DNA of 36,226 nt from an uncultured Acetatifactor sp. (GTDB lineage: Bacteria; Bacillota; Clostridia; Lachnospirales; Lachnospiraceae): assembly GCA_947581905.1 (NCBI GenBank), contig CANPWC010000004.1, positions 1-36,226 of the forward strand. Reading direction: 5' to 3'. The position numbers and the translations under genes were made by a program. The notes under the pieces were generated by a model. It did no database searches. It worked only from the letters and a program-made list of their open reading frames with translations, and was not told the DNA's origin. Shown one piece after another: positions 1 through 10,374 of the stretch. The stretch's first letter is position 1. The number at the start of each line of letters is the position of its first letter.

Positions 1-1
1 C

Positions 2-637
2 ATTATCACGGTGGACGACGTGGTGGACATCATGGAAGAGGAGACCACCGAGGACATGGAGAAGATGGCGGCTATCGTGCCCAGCGACAAGCCCTATATG
101 AAGACGGGGATCTGGGAGACGTTCCAGAAAAGGATCCCCTGGCTTTTGCTGTTGATGGTTTCCGCCACGTTCACGGGACACATCATCACGTCCTTTGAAG
201 ACGCGTTAAGCGTATATGTGGCTTTGACCGCCTTCATCCCCATGCTGATGGATACGGGGGGCAATGCGGGAGGCCAGGCCAGCGTGACGATCATCCGTGG
301 ATTGTCCTTAGGGGAGATCGAATACAGGGATGTATTGAAAGTATTATGGAAAGAGCTCCGCGTTGCCTTCCTGTGCGGCATGGCGCTTGCCGTGGCAAAT
401 TTCGCGAAGCTGATGCTGTTCGACCGGGTGGACCTGTCTGTGGCCCTTGTGGTGTGCATCACCCTGGTGGCGGCGGTGGTGATGGCCATGATCGTGGGAT
501 GCCTCTTGCCGGTGTTGGCCAAGAGGATCGGCTTCGACCCGGCCGTCATGGCGAGCCCGTTTATCACGACCATTGTGGACGCCCTGTCCCTCCTGGTATA
601 TTTCCAGGTGGCCACGGCCGTGCTCCATATCACTTGA
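2..637 (+). CDS. mgtE: Magnesium transporter MgtE, C-terminal part (5' truncated by window edge)
   Basis: Open frame from base 2 (ITVDDVVDIMEEETTEDMEKMAAI...); MDTGGNAGGQASVTIIRGL and FDPAVMASPFITTIVDALSLLVYF are characteristic of the MgtE membrane domain. Confidence 0.93.
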   Translation: MITVDDVVDIMEEETTEDMEKMAAIVPSDKPYMKTGIWETFQKRIPWLLLLMVSATFTGHIITSFEDALSVYVALTAFIPMLMDTGGNAGGQASVTIIRGLSLGEIEYRDVLKVLWKELRVAFLCGMALAVANFAKLMLFDRVDLSVALVVCITLVAAVVMAMIVGCLLPVLAKRIGFDPAVMASPFITTIVDALSLLVYFQVATAVLHIT

Positions 638-720
638 CGGGGCCGGACTAGGCGCTTCCCTTTACGGGAAGCGCAGCCGCATGCCGGCAAAGGAGCCAAC
701 CGGCAAGAGGGACCAACCAA

Positions 721-765
721 AAAGCTGCACCCTCCGCATTCGCGGCAGGTGCAGCTTTCTTTCTC
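721..765. terminator. Bidirectional intrinsic terminator between mgtE and pfp
   Basis: AAAGCTGCACC (721-731) / GGTGCAGCTTT (748-758) perfect 11-bp stem, T-rich downstream and A-rich upstream, between convergent genes. Confidence 0.85.
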
Positions 766-766
766 T

Positions 767-2008
767 TTATCTCTTCCTTAATACCAGGTGCTGAGGCAGG
801 CCGTTTACCATGAAAGGCTGGTAGTCGCCCTGGATGAGGGGCTTTACGTAATCCACGAACTCTTCGGTCACGAAGTTGCCCTCCTTGTTCACCCAATCCC
901 TGGGGACGAGCTTCTCGTTGTTGGCGATGCGGTGCACGTCATAGATGCCGGCCGCGCTCATGTAAGGATCGTCGGCGACACGGTCGATGACCACCATCTT
1001 GCCGGTATCGCCTTCGTCCGCAGCCTTGACGGCGGCGCCGCCCACCATGAACGCTTCGTCGATATCGGTACGGGAAGCCATGTGGGATGCGCTCCTCTGA
1101 AGGGTGGAGAATTCGATGGCCCTTGTCTTGCAGCCCATCTTCGCGCCCAGGTATCCTGCCAGGTAGCTGGCGGTGCCCTGAAGCTGCCTGTGTCCGAACG
1201 CGTCCACGTAATCCGCGCCGCCGGACAGTTCGCATACATAGCGGCCGTCAGCCAGCTTGATGCCCTCGGAAACCGCGATGACCACGTTCTTCTTCTTATG
1301 CACCAGTTCCTGCACTTTCTTGAAGAAACGGTCCATGTCGAACGTGATCTCAGGCAGGTAGATCAGGTCAGGGCCTTCGCATTCCTCGGTCCTTGCCAAA
1401 GCGGTAGCGCCAGTCAGCCAGCCGGCGTTGCGCCCCATGATCTCCAGGATGGTGATGTTCTCCTTATTGTAGCTTAAGCCAAGGGCGTCGCGGATGACTT
1501 CCTTGGTGGACGCGGCGATATACTTGGCGGCGCTGCCGAAGCCCGGCGTATGGTCCGTCAGGGCCAGGTCGTTGTCAATGGTCTTGGGAACGCCCAAAAA
1601 CTTCTGGGAATGTCCCTTGATGATCGCGTAATCGGACAGCTTCTTGATCGTGTCCATGGAGTCGTTGCCGCCGATATAGATGAAAGCCTCAATCTCCAAT
1701 TTATCCAGGATGGAGAAGATTTTCTCATAGAAGTCGGGATTCTCATGAATCTCAGGAAGCTTGTAACGACAGGAACCCAGGAAAGCGGAAGGGGTCCTCT
1801 TCAAAAGCTCGATATCCATGTCAGAGTGGATCTGGGTGGAAAGGTCTACGTACTGCTCGTCCAGGAAGCCCTGGATGCCGTGCAGCATGCCATATACTTT
1901 GTGGAAGCCACGTTCTTTGGCCGTCTTATAGACCCCTGCCAAGCTGGAATTGATGACAGAAGTGGGCCCGCCGGACTGGCCTACGATAATGTTGCGTCTT
2001 TTTGCCAT
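767..2008 (-). CDS. pfp: 6-phosphofructokinase, probably diphosphate (PPi)-dependent type
   Basis: IIVGQSGGPTSVINSSL, GGNDSMDTIKKLS, PKTIDNDL motifs; Asp in GGND and Lys in PKTIDND match the PPi-PFK signature. Confidence 0.9.
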   Translation of the reverse strand: MAKRRNIIVGQSGGPTSVINSSLAGVYKTAKERGFHKVYGMLHGIQGFLDEQYVDLSTQIHSDMDIELLKRTPSAFLGSCRYKLPEIHENPDFYEKIFSILDKLEIEAFIYIGGNDSMDTIKKLSDYAIIKGHSQKFLGVPKTIDNDLALTDHTPGFGSAAKYIAASTKEVIRDALGLSYNKENITILEIMGRNAGWLTGATALARTEECEGPDLIYLPEITFDMDRFFKKVQELVHKKKNVVIAVSEGIKLADGRYVCELSGGADYVDAFGHRQLQGTASYLAGYLGAKMGCKTRAIEFSTLQRSASHMASRTDIDEAFMVGGAAVKAADEGDTGKMVVIDRVADDPYMSAAGIYDVHRIANNEKLVPRDWVNKEGNFVTEEFVDYVKPLIQGDYQPFMVNGLPQHLVLRKR

Positions 2009-2065
2009 TTATAAATGCCTCCTTGCAATTGGTTGTTTAAGGATGTCTACTCCAAGTCATCCCTC

Positions 2066-2094
2066 ATTATAGCAAACAGGCTTTTCCTTTGCAA
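2066..2094 (-). promoter_or_regulatory. Sigma-A type promoter for pfp
   Basis: Minus strand TTGCAA-N17-TATAAT (-35 at 2089-2094, -10 at 2066-2071). Confidence 0.75.
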
Positions 2095-2167
2095 CTGGAA
2101 AATTCGCTAAAATAAGGGAAAATAAGAGGTTTTTTTGTTACAATGTGACCCCTTTTGCCGAGATGTG

Positions 2168-3961
2168 TCAGCCCGCGTCCTCCAGGAAATCGAACTGGGA
2201 CATGTAGAGGTCGTAATAAGCGCCGCGCTTCTTGATCAGCTCGTCGTGCGTCCCCATCTCCAGGATGCCGCCTTGGTCCACATAGACGATGCAGTCCGCG
2301 TTCTTGATGGTGGAAAGCCGGTGCGCGATGATAAAGGAGGTCCTCCCCTCCAAAAGGCGCGCCAGGCCTTTCTGCAGAAGCAGCTCCGTCTCCGTGTCGA
2401 TGCTGGAGGTCGCTTCGTCCAGGATGAGGATGCGGGGATCCGCCAAAAGGGCGCGCGCGAAAGAGATCAGCTGGCGCTGGCCGGCGGAGAGGCGGCTGCC
2501 TCGTTCATTGACTTCCGTGTAATAGCCGTTCTCCATCTGCATGATGAAGTCGTGGGCGCACACGGTCTTGGCGGCGGCGATGACCTCTTCATCCGTCGCC
2601 GTGCGGTTGCCGTAGCGGATGTTGTCCATGATGGTGCCGGCGAAGATGAAGCTGTCCTGCATCATGACGCCCATCTGCGTGCGCAGGGAGTGGATGGTCA
2701 CGGTGGAGATGTCGATGCCGTCCACCAGGATCTGGCCGGAATCCACGTTGTAGAAACGGCTCATCAGGTTGACGATGGTGGACTTGCCCGCGCCGGTAGG
2801 CCCTACGAAGGCGAAAGTCTGCCCCTGCGCAACCTTGAAGTTGATGTCATGCAGGATTTCCTGGCCCTGGTCGTAACTGAACCGCACGTCCTTAAATTCC
2901 ACGTCCCCATGGATGGGGGGCATCTCGACGGCGTCCGGGGCGTCCGCGACGTTGACCGGCTCGTCGATGGTCTCGAAGATACGTTCCAGGTAGGAAATGG
3001 CGGTCAGCAGGCTGTTATAGAACGCGGCCAAGGTGTTGATCGGGGCCCAGAACCTGCCGATGTAGGAGGTGAACAGGATCAGCGTGCCGGCCGTCAGGGT
3101 AGGGGTGGGGGCCAGGATCCATTGGATGCCTAAGACGTAGATGAACGCCAAGGTGATGGAAGAGATCATGTTCACGCTGGGGCCCATGGCGAAGTTATAC
3201 AAAACCGCCCGCATCCAGGCCTTGCGGTAGCTGTCGCTTAGGTGGTTGAAGATGCCGGTGTTTTCCTGTTCCCGCACGAAAGACTGGGTCACGCGGATGC
3301 CGTTGATGCTTTCCGCGATATAGGCGTTTAAGTTGGACTGCTTGTTGGACTGGATCTGCCAGGCGCGGCGCTGCCTTTTCTTGATGAAGATGATGACCGC
3401 GGCCAGCAAGGGCAGTCCGCAAAGGCAGATCAAGGTCAGCCTTACATCGTTGATCAGCATGAAGAACACGATGAAAAACAAGTTGCACAGATCCGTGATC
3501 GTATTGACGATGCCATTGCTAAGCAAGTCGCTTAGGCTGTTGACATAGTTTACCACCCTTACCTGGATCTTGCCATGGGGCCTGTCGTCATAATAGGAAA
3601 AAGGCAGCTCCTGCAGGTGGCAGAAAATGTCGGAGCGGATGTCATGGATGATGCCCTGCCCGATCACGCTCATGGTACGCACCTTGATGCGGGTGCAGCC
3701 CGCGGAATAGATGGAGATCACCAGGGTTAAGAGGCTGACGATGATGATGCCCTTCATGTCCTGGTTGGGGATGTAGACATCCATGATCTGCTTGAGGAAC
3801 ATGGGGATGACCATGGTTAGGGCGCTGGCGCTCAGCATCATGAAGACGACGGCGGCCATTTTCTTCGTATGCGGCCCGATGTAGCCGAACAGCCGCTTTA
3901 ATTGTTTCAGGTTAAAACTGGTCTCTAAGACCTCGTCCATGTCATATCGGTTCCGTGCCAT
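2168..3961 (-). CDS. ABC transporter, fused permease/ATP-binding (exporter half-transporter)
   Basis: Walker A GPTGAGKST, signature RLSAGQRQL (degenerate LSGGQ), Walker B ILILDEATSSID, N-terminal TM domain. Confidence 0.95.
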   Translation of the reverse strand: MARNRYDMDEVLETSFNLKQLKRLFGYIGPHTKKMAAVVFMMLSASALTMVIPMFLKQIMDVYIPNQDMKGIIIVSLLTLVISIYSAGCTRIKVRTMSVIGQGIIHDIRSDIFCHLQELPFSYYDDRPHGKIQVRVVNYVNSLSDLLSNGIVNTITDLCNLFFIVFFMLINDVRLTLICLCGLPLLAAVIIFIKKRQRRAWQIQSNKQSNLNAYIAESINGIRVTQSFVREQENTGIFNHLSDSYRKAWMRAVLYNFAMGPSVNMISSITLAFIYVLGIQWILAPTPTLTAGTLILFTSYIGRFWAPINTLAAFYNSLLTAISYLERIFETIDEPVNVADAPDAVEMPPIHGDVEFKDVRFSYDQGQEILHDINFKVAQGQTFAFVGPTGAGKSTIVNLMSRFYNVDSGQILVDGIDISTVTIHSLRTQMGVMMQDSFIFAGTIMDNIRYGNRTATDEEVIAAAKTVCAHDFIMQMENGYYTEVNERGSRLSAGQRQLISFARALLADPRILILDEATSSIDTETELLLQKGLARLLEGRTSFIIAHRLSTIKNADCIVYVDQGGILEMGTHDELIKKRGAYYDLYMSQFDFLEDAG

Positions 3962-3964
3962 GAT

Positions 3965-5758
3965 TTAAAGCCCTCCTTCCTGGCAGGCCGCGCCTGGCTT
4001 GTCATGTTTGCGCTCCTCCAACAAGTCGTAAGGGATTTCCCCGTATTGGTTGCGGAACGTGGTGGCGTAGTAGCCTCCCTGCCGTACCAGGGATTCGTGG
4101 GTGCCCTGTTCGATGATGCGCCCATGGTCCATGACCAGGATCAGGTCCGCGTCCTTGATGGAAGAGATGCGGTAGGCGATGACGAACACCGTGCAGTCCT
4201 TTTCCGCCTGGATGTTTTTCAGCTGCTTTTGGATGTAGCTTTCCGTCTCCATGTCCACGGCGGAGGTGGTGTCGTCCAGGATCAGGATGGCGGGGTCCTT
4301 AAGAAGGGCCCTGGCCAGGGAAATACGCTGCTTCTGCCCGCCGGACAGGCCCACGCCCCGTTCGCCCACGATGGTGTCATAGCCATCCGCCAGCTCCTTG
4401 ATGAAATGGTTGGCATCCGACATGATGGCCGCGTGCTTCACGTCTTCAAAGCTGCATTCGGGACGGCCATAGGAAATATTGCCCTCGATCGTGTCGGAGA
4501 ACAGGAAGACATCCTGCATCGCCATGCCGATGTTGTCCCTTAAGTTGTAAAGGTCATGCTGCCGGACGTCTATGCCGTCGATGAGCACTTCTCCGGAAGT
4601 GGTGTCGTAGAAACGGCACAATAGGTTCATCAGGGTGGACTTTCCGGAACCCGTGGTCCCGATGATGCCCACCGTCTGCCCGGCCTTGACCTGGAAATTT
4701 ATGTCGGTGACGATCTCCGCGTCGTCGGCGCGATAGGACACGTTGCGGAATTCCACGTTCCCTTTAAGCTTTTCCTGGATGCCGCCGATCCTGGGCGAGA
4801 CGACTTTGGGCTCTTCGCTGTAGGTGGCGTAAATCTTTTCCACCGAAGTGATGAAGTTCTGGATGTCGTTGACCCACCAGCCAGCCATACGCAAGGGATT
4901 GTTGAGCATCCACAGATAGCCGTTGATCTTGACCATGTCGCCCAAGGTGATCTCCCCGCAGATGACCATATAGCCGCCGTAGAGCATCAGCACCACGTTC
5001 AGCATGTTGGAGAAGATTTCAAAGTTCGGCACATATTTGCTCCAAATCTTGGAAGCGTTGACCTGGGAATCCCGGAACTTGTCATTCTCCACGTTGAATT
5101 TCTCAATCTCGTAATCTTCCTTAGCAAAAGCCTTGACCACGCGGTTGCCGCTGACGTTCTCCTGCACGAACGCGTTCAGGGAGGAGAAGCAGTCCCGGTT
5201 GCGCTGGAACGCGGGACGCACTTTCGTCGCCTGCTGATAGGTGGTTAATACCGTGAACGGCAGCACCAGGATCATGAGGAGGGCGAGCTTCACGTTGACG
5301 GTGAAGATCATAAGGAGCGCGAAAATGAACATCAGGATGTTCTGGTAAATGGTGTAAATGCACATGGCGACGAAATGCCGGATGGCCTCCATATCACCGG
5401 TCTGGCGGCTCATCAGGTCGCCGGTCCGCTTCCTATTATAAAAGGCGAAGTCCTCCATCAGAAGCTTGCGGTACACCTTGTCCCTCATGTCGTACAAGAC
5501 GCCTTGGGAAGCCGTCTCGAAGATGAACTGGTACAAGACGGTCAGGGCGCCGATCACTACCGTGACCAAGAGCAGGCAAAAGACCAGGAAGGGCAGCTTG
5601 TCATAAGCGCCTCCCGTGATGACGTCATCCACGATGGCGCCGGATATGTAGGGGTTGACGAGGGACAGCGCCGCAATCACGGTGGTCATGAGCAACCCCA
5701 GGGCTAAGAGCTTTTGATACTTCTTTAAAAAGGAATAAAACCATTTCATCGGTGTCAT
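3965..5758 (-). CDS. ABC transporter, fused permease/ATP-binding (partner half-transporter)
   Basis: Walker A GTTGSGKST, LSGGQKQR, Walker B ILILDDTTSAVD; 3 nt from downstream partner, likely heterodimer. Confidence 0.95.
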   Translation of the reverse strand: MTPMKWFYSFLKKYQKLLALGLLMTTVIAALSLVNPYISGAIVDDVITGGAYDKLPFLVFCLLLVTVVIGALTVLYQFIFETASQGVLYDMRDKVYRKLLMEDFAFYNRKRTGDLMSRQTGDMEAIRHFVAMCIYTIYQNILMFIFALLMIFTVNVKLALLMILVLPFTVLTTYQQATKVRPAFQRNRDCFSSLNAFVQENVSGNRVVKAFAKEDYEIEKFNVENDKFRDSQVNASKIWSKYVPNFEIFSNMLNVVLMLYGGYMVICGEITLGDMVKINGYLWMLNNPLRMAGWWVNDIQNFITSVEKIYATYSEEPKVVSPRIGGIQEKLKGNVEFRNVSYRADDAEIVTDINFQVKAGQTVGIIGTTGSGKSTLMNLLCRFYDTTSGEVLIDGIDVRQHDLYNLRDNIGMAMQDVFLFSDTIEGNISYGRPECSFEDVKHAAIMSDANHFIKELADGYDTIVGERGVGLSGGQKQRISLARALLKDPAILILDDTTSAVDMETESYIQKQLKNIQAEKDCTVFVIAYRISSIKDADLILVMDHGRIIEQGTHESLVRQGGYYATTFRNQYGEIPYDLLEERKHDKPGAACQEGGL

Positions 5759-5980
5759 AACGGTATCCTCCTAGTATCCATAAATCTAATGCGCGCCTAT
5801 CGAAAAAGAAATGGAATATCTTGTGCGGATGATGGATTTTTTTGCAGGTACTTTACTTTTTTCGCGCTTCCATATAAAATAGGAAATAGAGAGGGGCTAA
5901 GGCTGCATAGGACGATGCGGGCCTTTATAAGGAAACGGCAAAAGAACGCTTTGTCCTGACGGACGGGAGAGGTTGACGAA

Positions 5981-6844
5981 ATGTGTGACGGAAAAAGTAT
6001 TTTTGCGGAAGAGTTGAACCCTACTTTCTTATTCACCTGGAAAGGCATGCGTAACAGCGGCAAAGAGGAAGCGCTGGAGAACTACCATAGCCATGAGTAC
6101 GTGGAGGTCGCCGTGATATTGTCCGGACATGGCAGGCATCGCGTGGAGGACCGGATTTTGGATGTGTCCGAGGGAGATGTGCTGATCTTAAACCCCGGCG
6201 TCCGCCACCAGGCCTTGTCGGTCGAGGGGAATGATTCACCCAGCGTCGAATTCTTCATCGCGGCCGCCGATTTCCATATCAAAGACCTGCCTCCAAATTC
6301 CCTGCCTCTGCCTAAGGGCGCGCCCATCCTCCATACCGAAGGTGATTTAAGGCAGCGCATCATGCGCATCTGCTCCTATATGGAGGCGGAGAACGCCGTA
6401 TGCCGCCAGGGGCGGTATTATATGATGAAGGCTTACCTCATCCAGATCCTGCTTTTGATCATCCGTGAGCAGTATGAGCCGGAGGAGCGCAAGGACGCCT
6501 ATTCCTTTGAATCCGTGAACCGCAAGTATGTGGTGGAGCAGATCCTCAATTATTTCGAGGACCATTACAATGAAAAGATATCCCTGGACCAGATCGCGGA
6601 AAACATGTACTTAAGCCCTTTTTACATCTCCAAGATCTTTAAGAGCGAGACGGGCAACACCCCGATCCGCCACCTGATCGACATCCGCCTTTCCCGTGCC
6701 AAGGAATTGTTGGAAAACGGCTGGAGCGGCAGCATCCAGGAGGTCGCGGCTTTTGTAGGATATGACGATGCCTACCATTTCAGCAAGCTTTTTAAGAAGC
6801 GTTACAACTTAACCCCCACCCAGGTCAAGAAAGGCGCGGTATAG
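5981..6844 (+). CDS. AraC family transcriptional regulator (cupin sensor + double HTH)
   Basis: N-terminal cupin-like segment (YHSHEYVEVAVILSGHGRHRV); C-terminal ISLDQIAENMYLSPFYISKIFKSETGNTPIRHLIDIRLSRAKELL...VGYDDAYHFSKLFKKRYNLTPTQ. Confidence 0.95.
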   Translation: MCDGKSIFAEELNPTFLFTWKGMRNSGKEEALENYHSHEYVEVAVILSGHGRHRVEDRILDVSEGDVLILNPGVRHQALSVEGNDSPSVEFFIAAADFHIKDLPPNSLPLPKGAPILHTEGDLRQRIMRICSYMEAENAVCRQGRYYMMKAYLIQILLLIIREQYEPEERKDAYSFESVNRKYVVEQILNYFEDHYNEKISLDQIAENMYLSPFYISKIFKSETGNTPIRHLIDIRLSRAKELLENGWSGSIQEVAAFVGYDDAYHFSKLFKKRYNLTPTQVKKGAV

Positions 6845-6877
6845 CGCGGCTTTTCCCCCTTTTTGGTGAAAAGGAGG

Positions 6878-6906
6878 TTTTCAAACCTGGAGAAATGTGG
6901 TACAAT
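6878..6906 (+). promoter_or_regulatory. Putative sigma-A promoter with extended -10
   Basis: TTTTCA-N17-TACAAT with TGG immediately 5' of the -10. Confidence 0.55.
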
Positions 6907-6910
6907 GGTC

Positions 6911-7005
6911 TTGTCGGCAAAAGGTCCCAAGAGGGCTCCCTTTGCCCGTCCGCATCCGCGGGAGCGGTGCGCAAGCCCTGACGTTTACGGGAATGGAGCC
7001 GGCAG
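6911..7005 (+). ncRNA. Candidate multi-stem structured 5' leader of the 7030 gene
   Basis: Closing stem TTGTCGGC (6911-6918)/GCCGGCAG (6998-7005) enclosing AAAGG/CCTTT and CCCGT/ACGGG arms; by-eye pairing only. Confidence 0.35.
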
Positions 7006-7029
7006 GATTAACATATTGGAGGGTGAATT

Positions 7030-7698
7030 ATGAGGTATTTCTTTGAGTCTTGCGTGGAAAAAAAGGAAGAGGGCTACGTGATCCAGATTCCCTTTAACAT
7101 TTGGGAGGTCTGCAAGCAGCGTGACGTCATCCAGGCAGATGTCGTCCTGGACAACAAGATCATCGCCTGTGAACTGCTTCCCTTGCAAAAGGGCAACTAC
7201 GAGATCCATATCAAGGACGAGGACGCGGTCACGGTGGAACTGGGCGTGCCCCACAAGATCCTGCTCCATGTGAATGGTTCCCTGATCCGTATGGACCAGA
7301 ACAGCCCTTATAGCTTTGACAACCCGATCCGTAAGATTGACAGCATGAAGGTCATCATCCAGCCCGAGGACGGCTTGTGCGGACAGGCCTGCGTGGCGAT
7401 GCTTGCGGGCATCACCATCGCCGAGGTCATCATGGTCATGGACTGCAGGGAGTGGCAGGCGACCATGGGACGCATGATCTCCGCCCTGAACTATTTCGGG
7501 ATCGACCACAGCGACATCATCGTCTATACCGAAGGCAGGGACGCGGTGCTTCCGAAATGCTGCATCATGATGGAGAGGATGGGGCGCTATTGCCATTACC
7601 TGATCCATTACGACGGCAAGTACTATGACTCCAACTTAGGCGTCCTGCAGGAATATGACATGAGCAAGCTCTTGGGTTATCTGGAGATCAAGTGTTAA
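7030..7698 (+). CDS. DUF1905-like N-terminal domain fused to C39/papain-like cysteine peptidase-like domain
   Basis: N-terminus (GYVIQIPFNIWEVCKQRDVIQADVVLDNKIIACELLPLQKGNYEIHIKDED) resembles DUF1905; C-terminus has QPEDGLCGQACVAML and CHYLIHYDGKYYDSN, resembling Q...C and H/D catalytic motifs of C39-like peptidases. Confidence 0.6.
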   Translation: MRYFFESCVEKKEEGYVIQIPFNIWEVCKQRDVIQADVVLDNKIIACELLPLQKGNYEIHIKDEDAVTVELGVPHKILLHVNGSLIRMDQNSPYSFDNPIRKIDSMKVIIQPEDGLCGQACVAMLAGITIAEVIMVMDCREWQATMGRMISALNYFGIDHSDIIVYTEGRDAVLPKCCIMMERMGRYCHYLIHYDGKYYDSNLGVLQEYDMSKLLGYLEIKC

Positions 7699-7714
7699 GG
7701 ACCAGCTTTCGACA

Positions 7715-7744
7715 GGGCCCCGGCGTCGCCGGGGCCCTTTTTTC
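7715..7744 (+). terminator. Intrinsic terminator
   Basis: GGGCCCCGGC-GTC-GCCGGGGCCC followed by TTTTTTT. Confidence 0.95.
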
Positions 7745-7884
7745 CTGCTGTTTGGACATACGGTGGGAAGATTCTAAAATAAATATTAAATCCCCTTTTC
7801 CTGGACAAAATAAGAAAATGGAAGAAATCAAGAGGAATAACAAGAAAATAAGAGAAAATAAGACTTGTTTCCTTTTTAATAAGG

Positions 7885-7913
7885 TTGCAAACGCCGGCAT
7901 ATAAAATTAATAT
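7885..7913 (+). promoter_or_regulatory. Sigma-A promoter of groESL
   Basis: TTGCAA-N17-TAATAT just upstream of CIRCE. Confidence 0.7.
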
Positions 7914-7924
7914 AGGTCTTGCAG

Positions 7925-7951
7925 TTAGCACTCATAGGAAAAGAGTGCTAA
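7925..7951. promoter_or_regulatory. CIRCE operator (HrcA binding site)
   Basis: TTAGCACTC-N9-GAGTGCTAA, exact match to CIRCE consensus, upstream of groES. Confidence 0.97.
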
Positions 7952-7989
7952 CAAATTGCGAAAGACAACAAAGAGAATGATAGGAGGCA

Positions 7990-8280
7990 TTGACCATGAA
8001 ATTGGTTCCATTGGGTGACAGAGTGGTATTGAAGCAGCTGGTCGCAGAGGAGACGACCAAGTCCGGCATCGTTCTTCCCGGGCAGAATAAGGAGAAGCCT
8101 CAGCAGGCGGAAGTCATCGCGGTAGGCCCCGGCGGCGTCGTGGACGGCAAAGAAGTGAAGATGGAGGTCAAGGTTGGCGACAACGTCATCTACTCCAAGT
8201 ATTCCGGCACGGAAGTGAAGTTGGAGAATGAGGAATACATCATCGTAAGGCAGAGCGACATCCTGGCGGTCATCCAGTAA
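7990..8280 (+). CDS. groES: Co-chaperonin GroES
   Basis: [50 protein letters not shown] at 7996 gives [11 protein letters not shown] and is the more likely start. Confidence 0.97.
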   Translation: MTMKLVPLGDRVVLKQLVAEETTKSGIVLPGQNKEKPQQAEVIAVGPGGVVDGKEVKMEVKVGDNVIYSKYSGTEVKLENEEYIIVRQSDILAVIQ

Positions 8281-8357
8281 GGAGTAAGGCGCGGCAAGGC
8301 GCTTTTTGAGGACCGGAAGCGCATGATACGAAAGAAGCGCCCGGATGGGGCGCTTAG

Positions 8358-10016
<1,659 letters not shown>

Positions 10017-10055
10017 TAGGTCCCGCCAAGGTTTCGGGATCAGGAAGGAGGGCTC

Positions 10056-10229
10056 ATGGACAGGTTCGAGTATGTCGTGGTAAGCATTGACGGCGATTAC
10101 GCCCATTTGCGGCGGATAGGCGCAGAGGGCGATGAGCTCAAGCTGGTGGCGCGGGCCCTGCTTCCGCCTGAAATCGTCGAGGGGACGAAGCTAGCCTATG
10201 AATGGATGCAGTACAGCATCCTGGAATGA
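10056..10229 (+). CDS. Small (57 aa) DUF3006-like protein
   Basis: AGGAAGGAGG RBS then MDRFEYVVVSIDGDYAHLRRIGAEGDELKLVARALLPPEIVEGTKLAYEWMQYSILE; below the ORF-track length cutoff. Confidence 0.55.
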   Translation: MDRFEYVVVSIDGDYAHLRRIGAEGDELKLVARALLPPEIVEGTKLAYEWMQYSILE

Positions 10230-10282
10230 GGAAAAAGGGCTGAACCGTTACTATAATTCTGCGGAAATCTTGGAAAAAGGGC

Positions 10283-10311
10283 TTGACAATTCCAGATGCT
10301 GGGCTTATACT
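10283..10311 (+). promoter_or_regulatory. Sigma-A promoter of the rimP-nusA-infB operon
   Basis: TTGACA-N17-TATACT. Confidence 0.85.
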
Positions 10312-10340
10312 GAACATGATTTATATGGTAGTCGTTAGTT

Positions 10341-10372
10341 AAGAGTGGAACGCGTTCCACTCTTAATCTTTT
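10341..10372 (+). terminator. Promoter-proximal leader hairpin / candidate attenuator
   Basis: AAGAGTGGAA-CGCG-TTCCACTCTT perfect 10-bp stem then AATCTTTTG, inside the 5' UTR of rimP-nusA. Confidence 0.6.
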
Positions 10373-10374
10373 GT

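Noticed and set aside
2135-3133. 332-aa plus-strand ORF antisense to ABC transporter
   Set aside because: Shadow ORF over Walker/ABC motifs on the opposite strand
6911-7005. SRP RNA, 6S RNA or known riboswitch (ZTP, fluoride, guanidine) identity for the leader
   Set aside because: Looked for the conserved cores of these classes by eye and did not find them; left as unassigned structure
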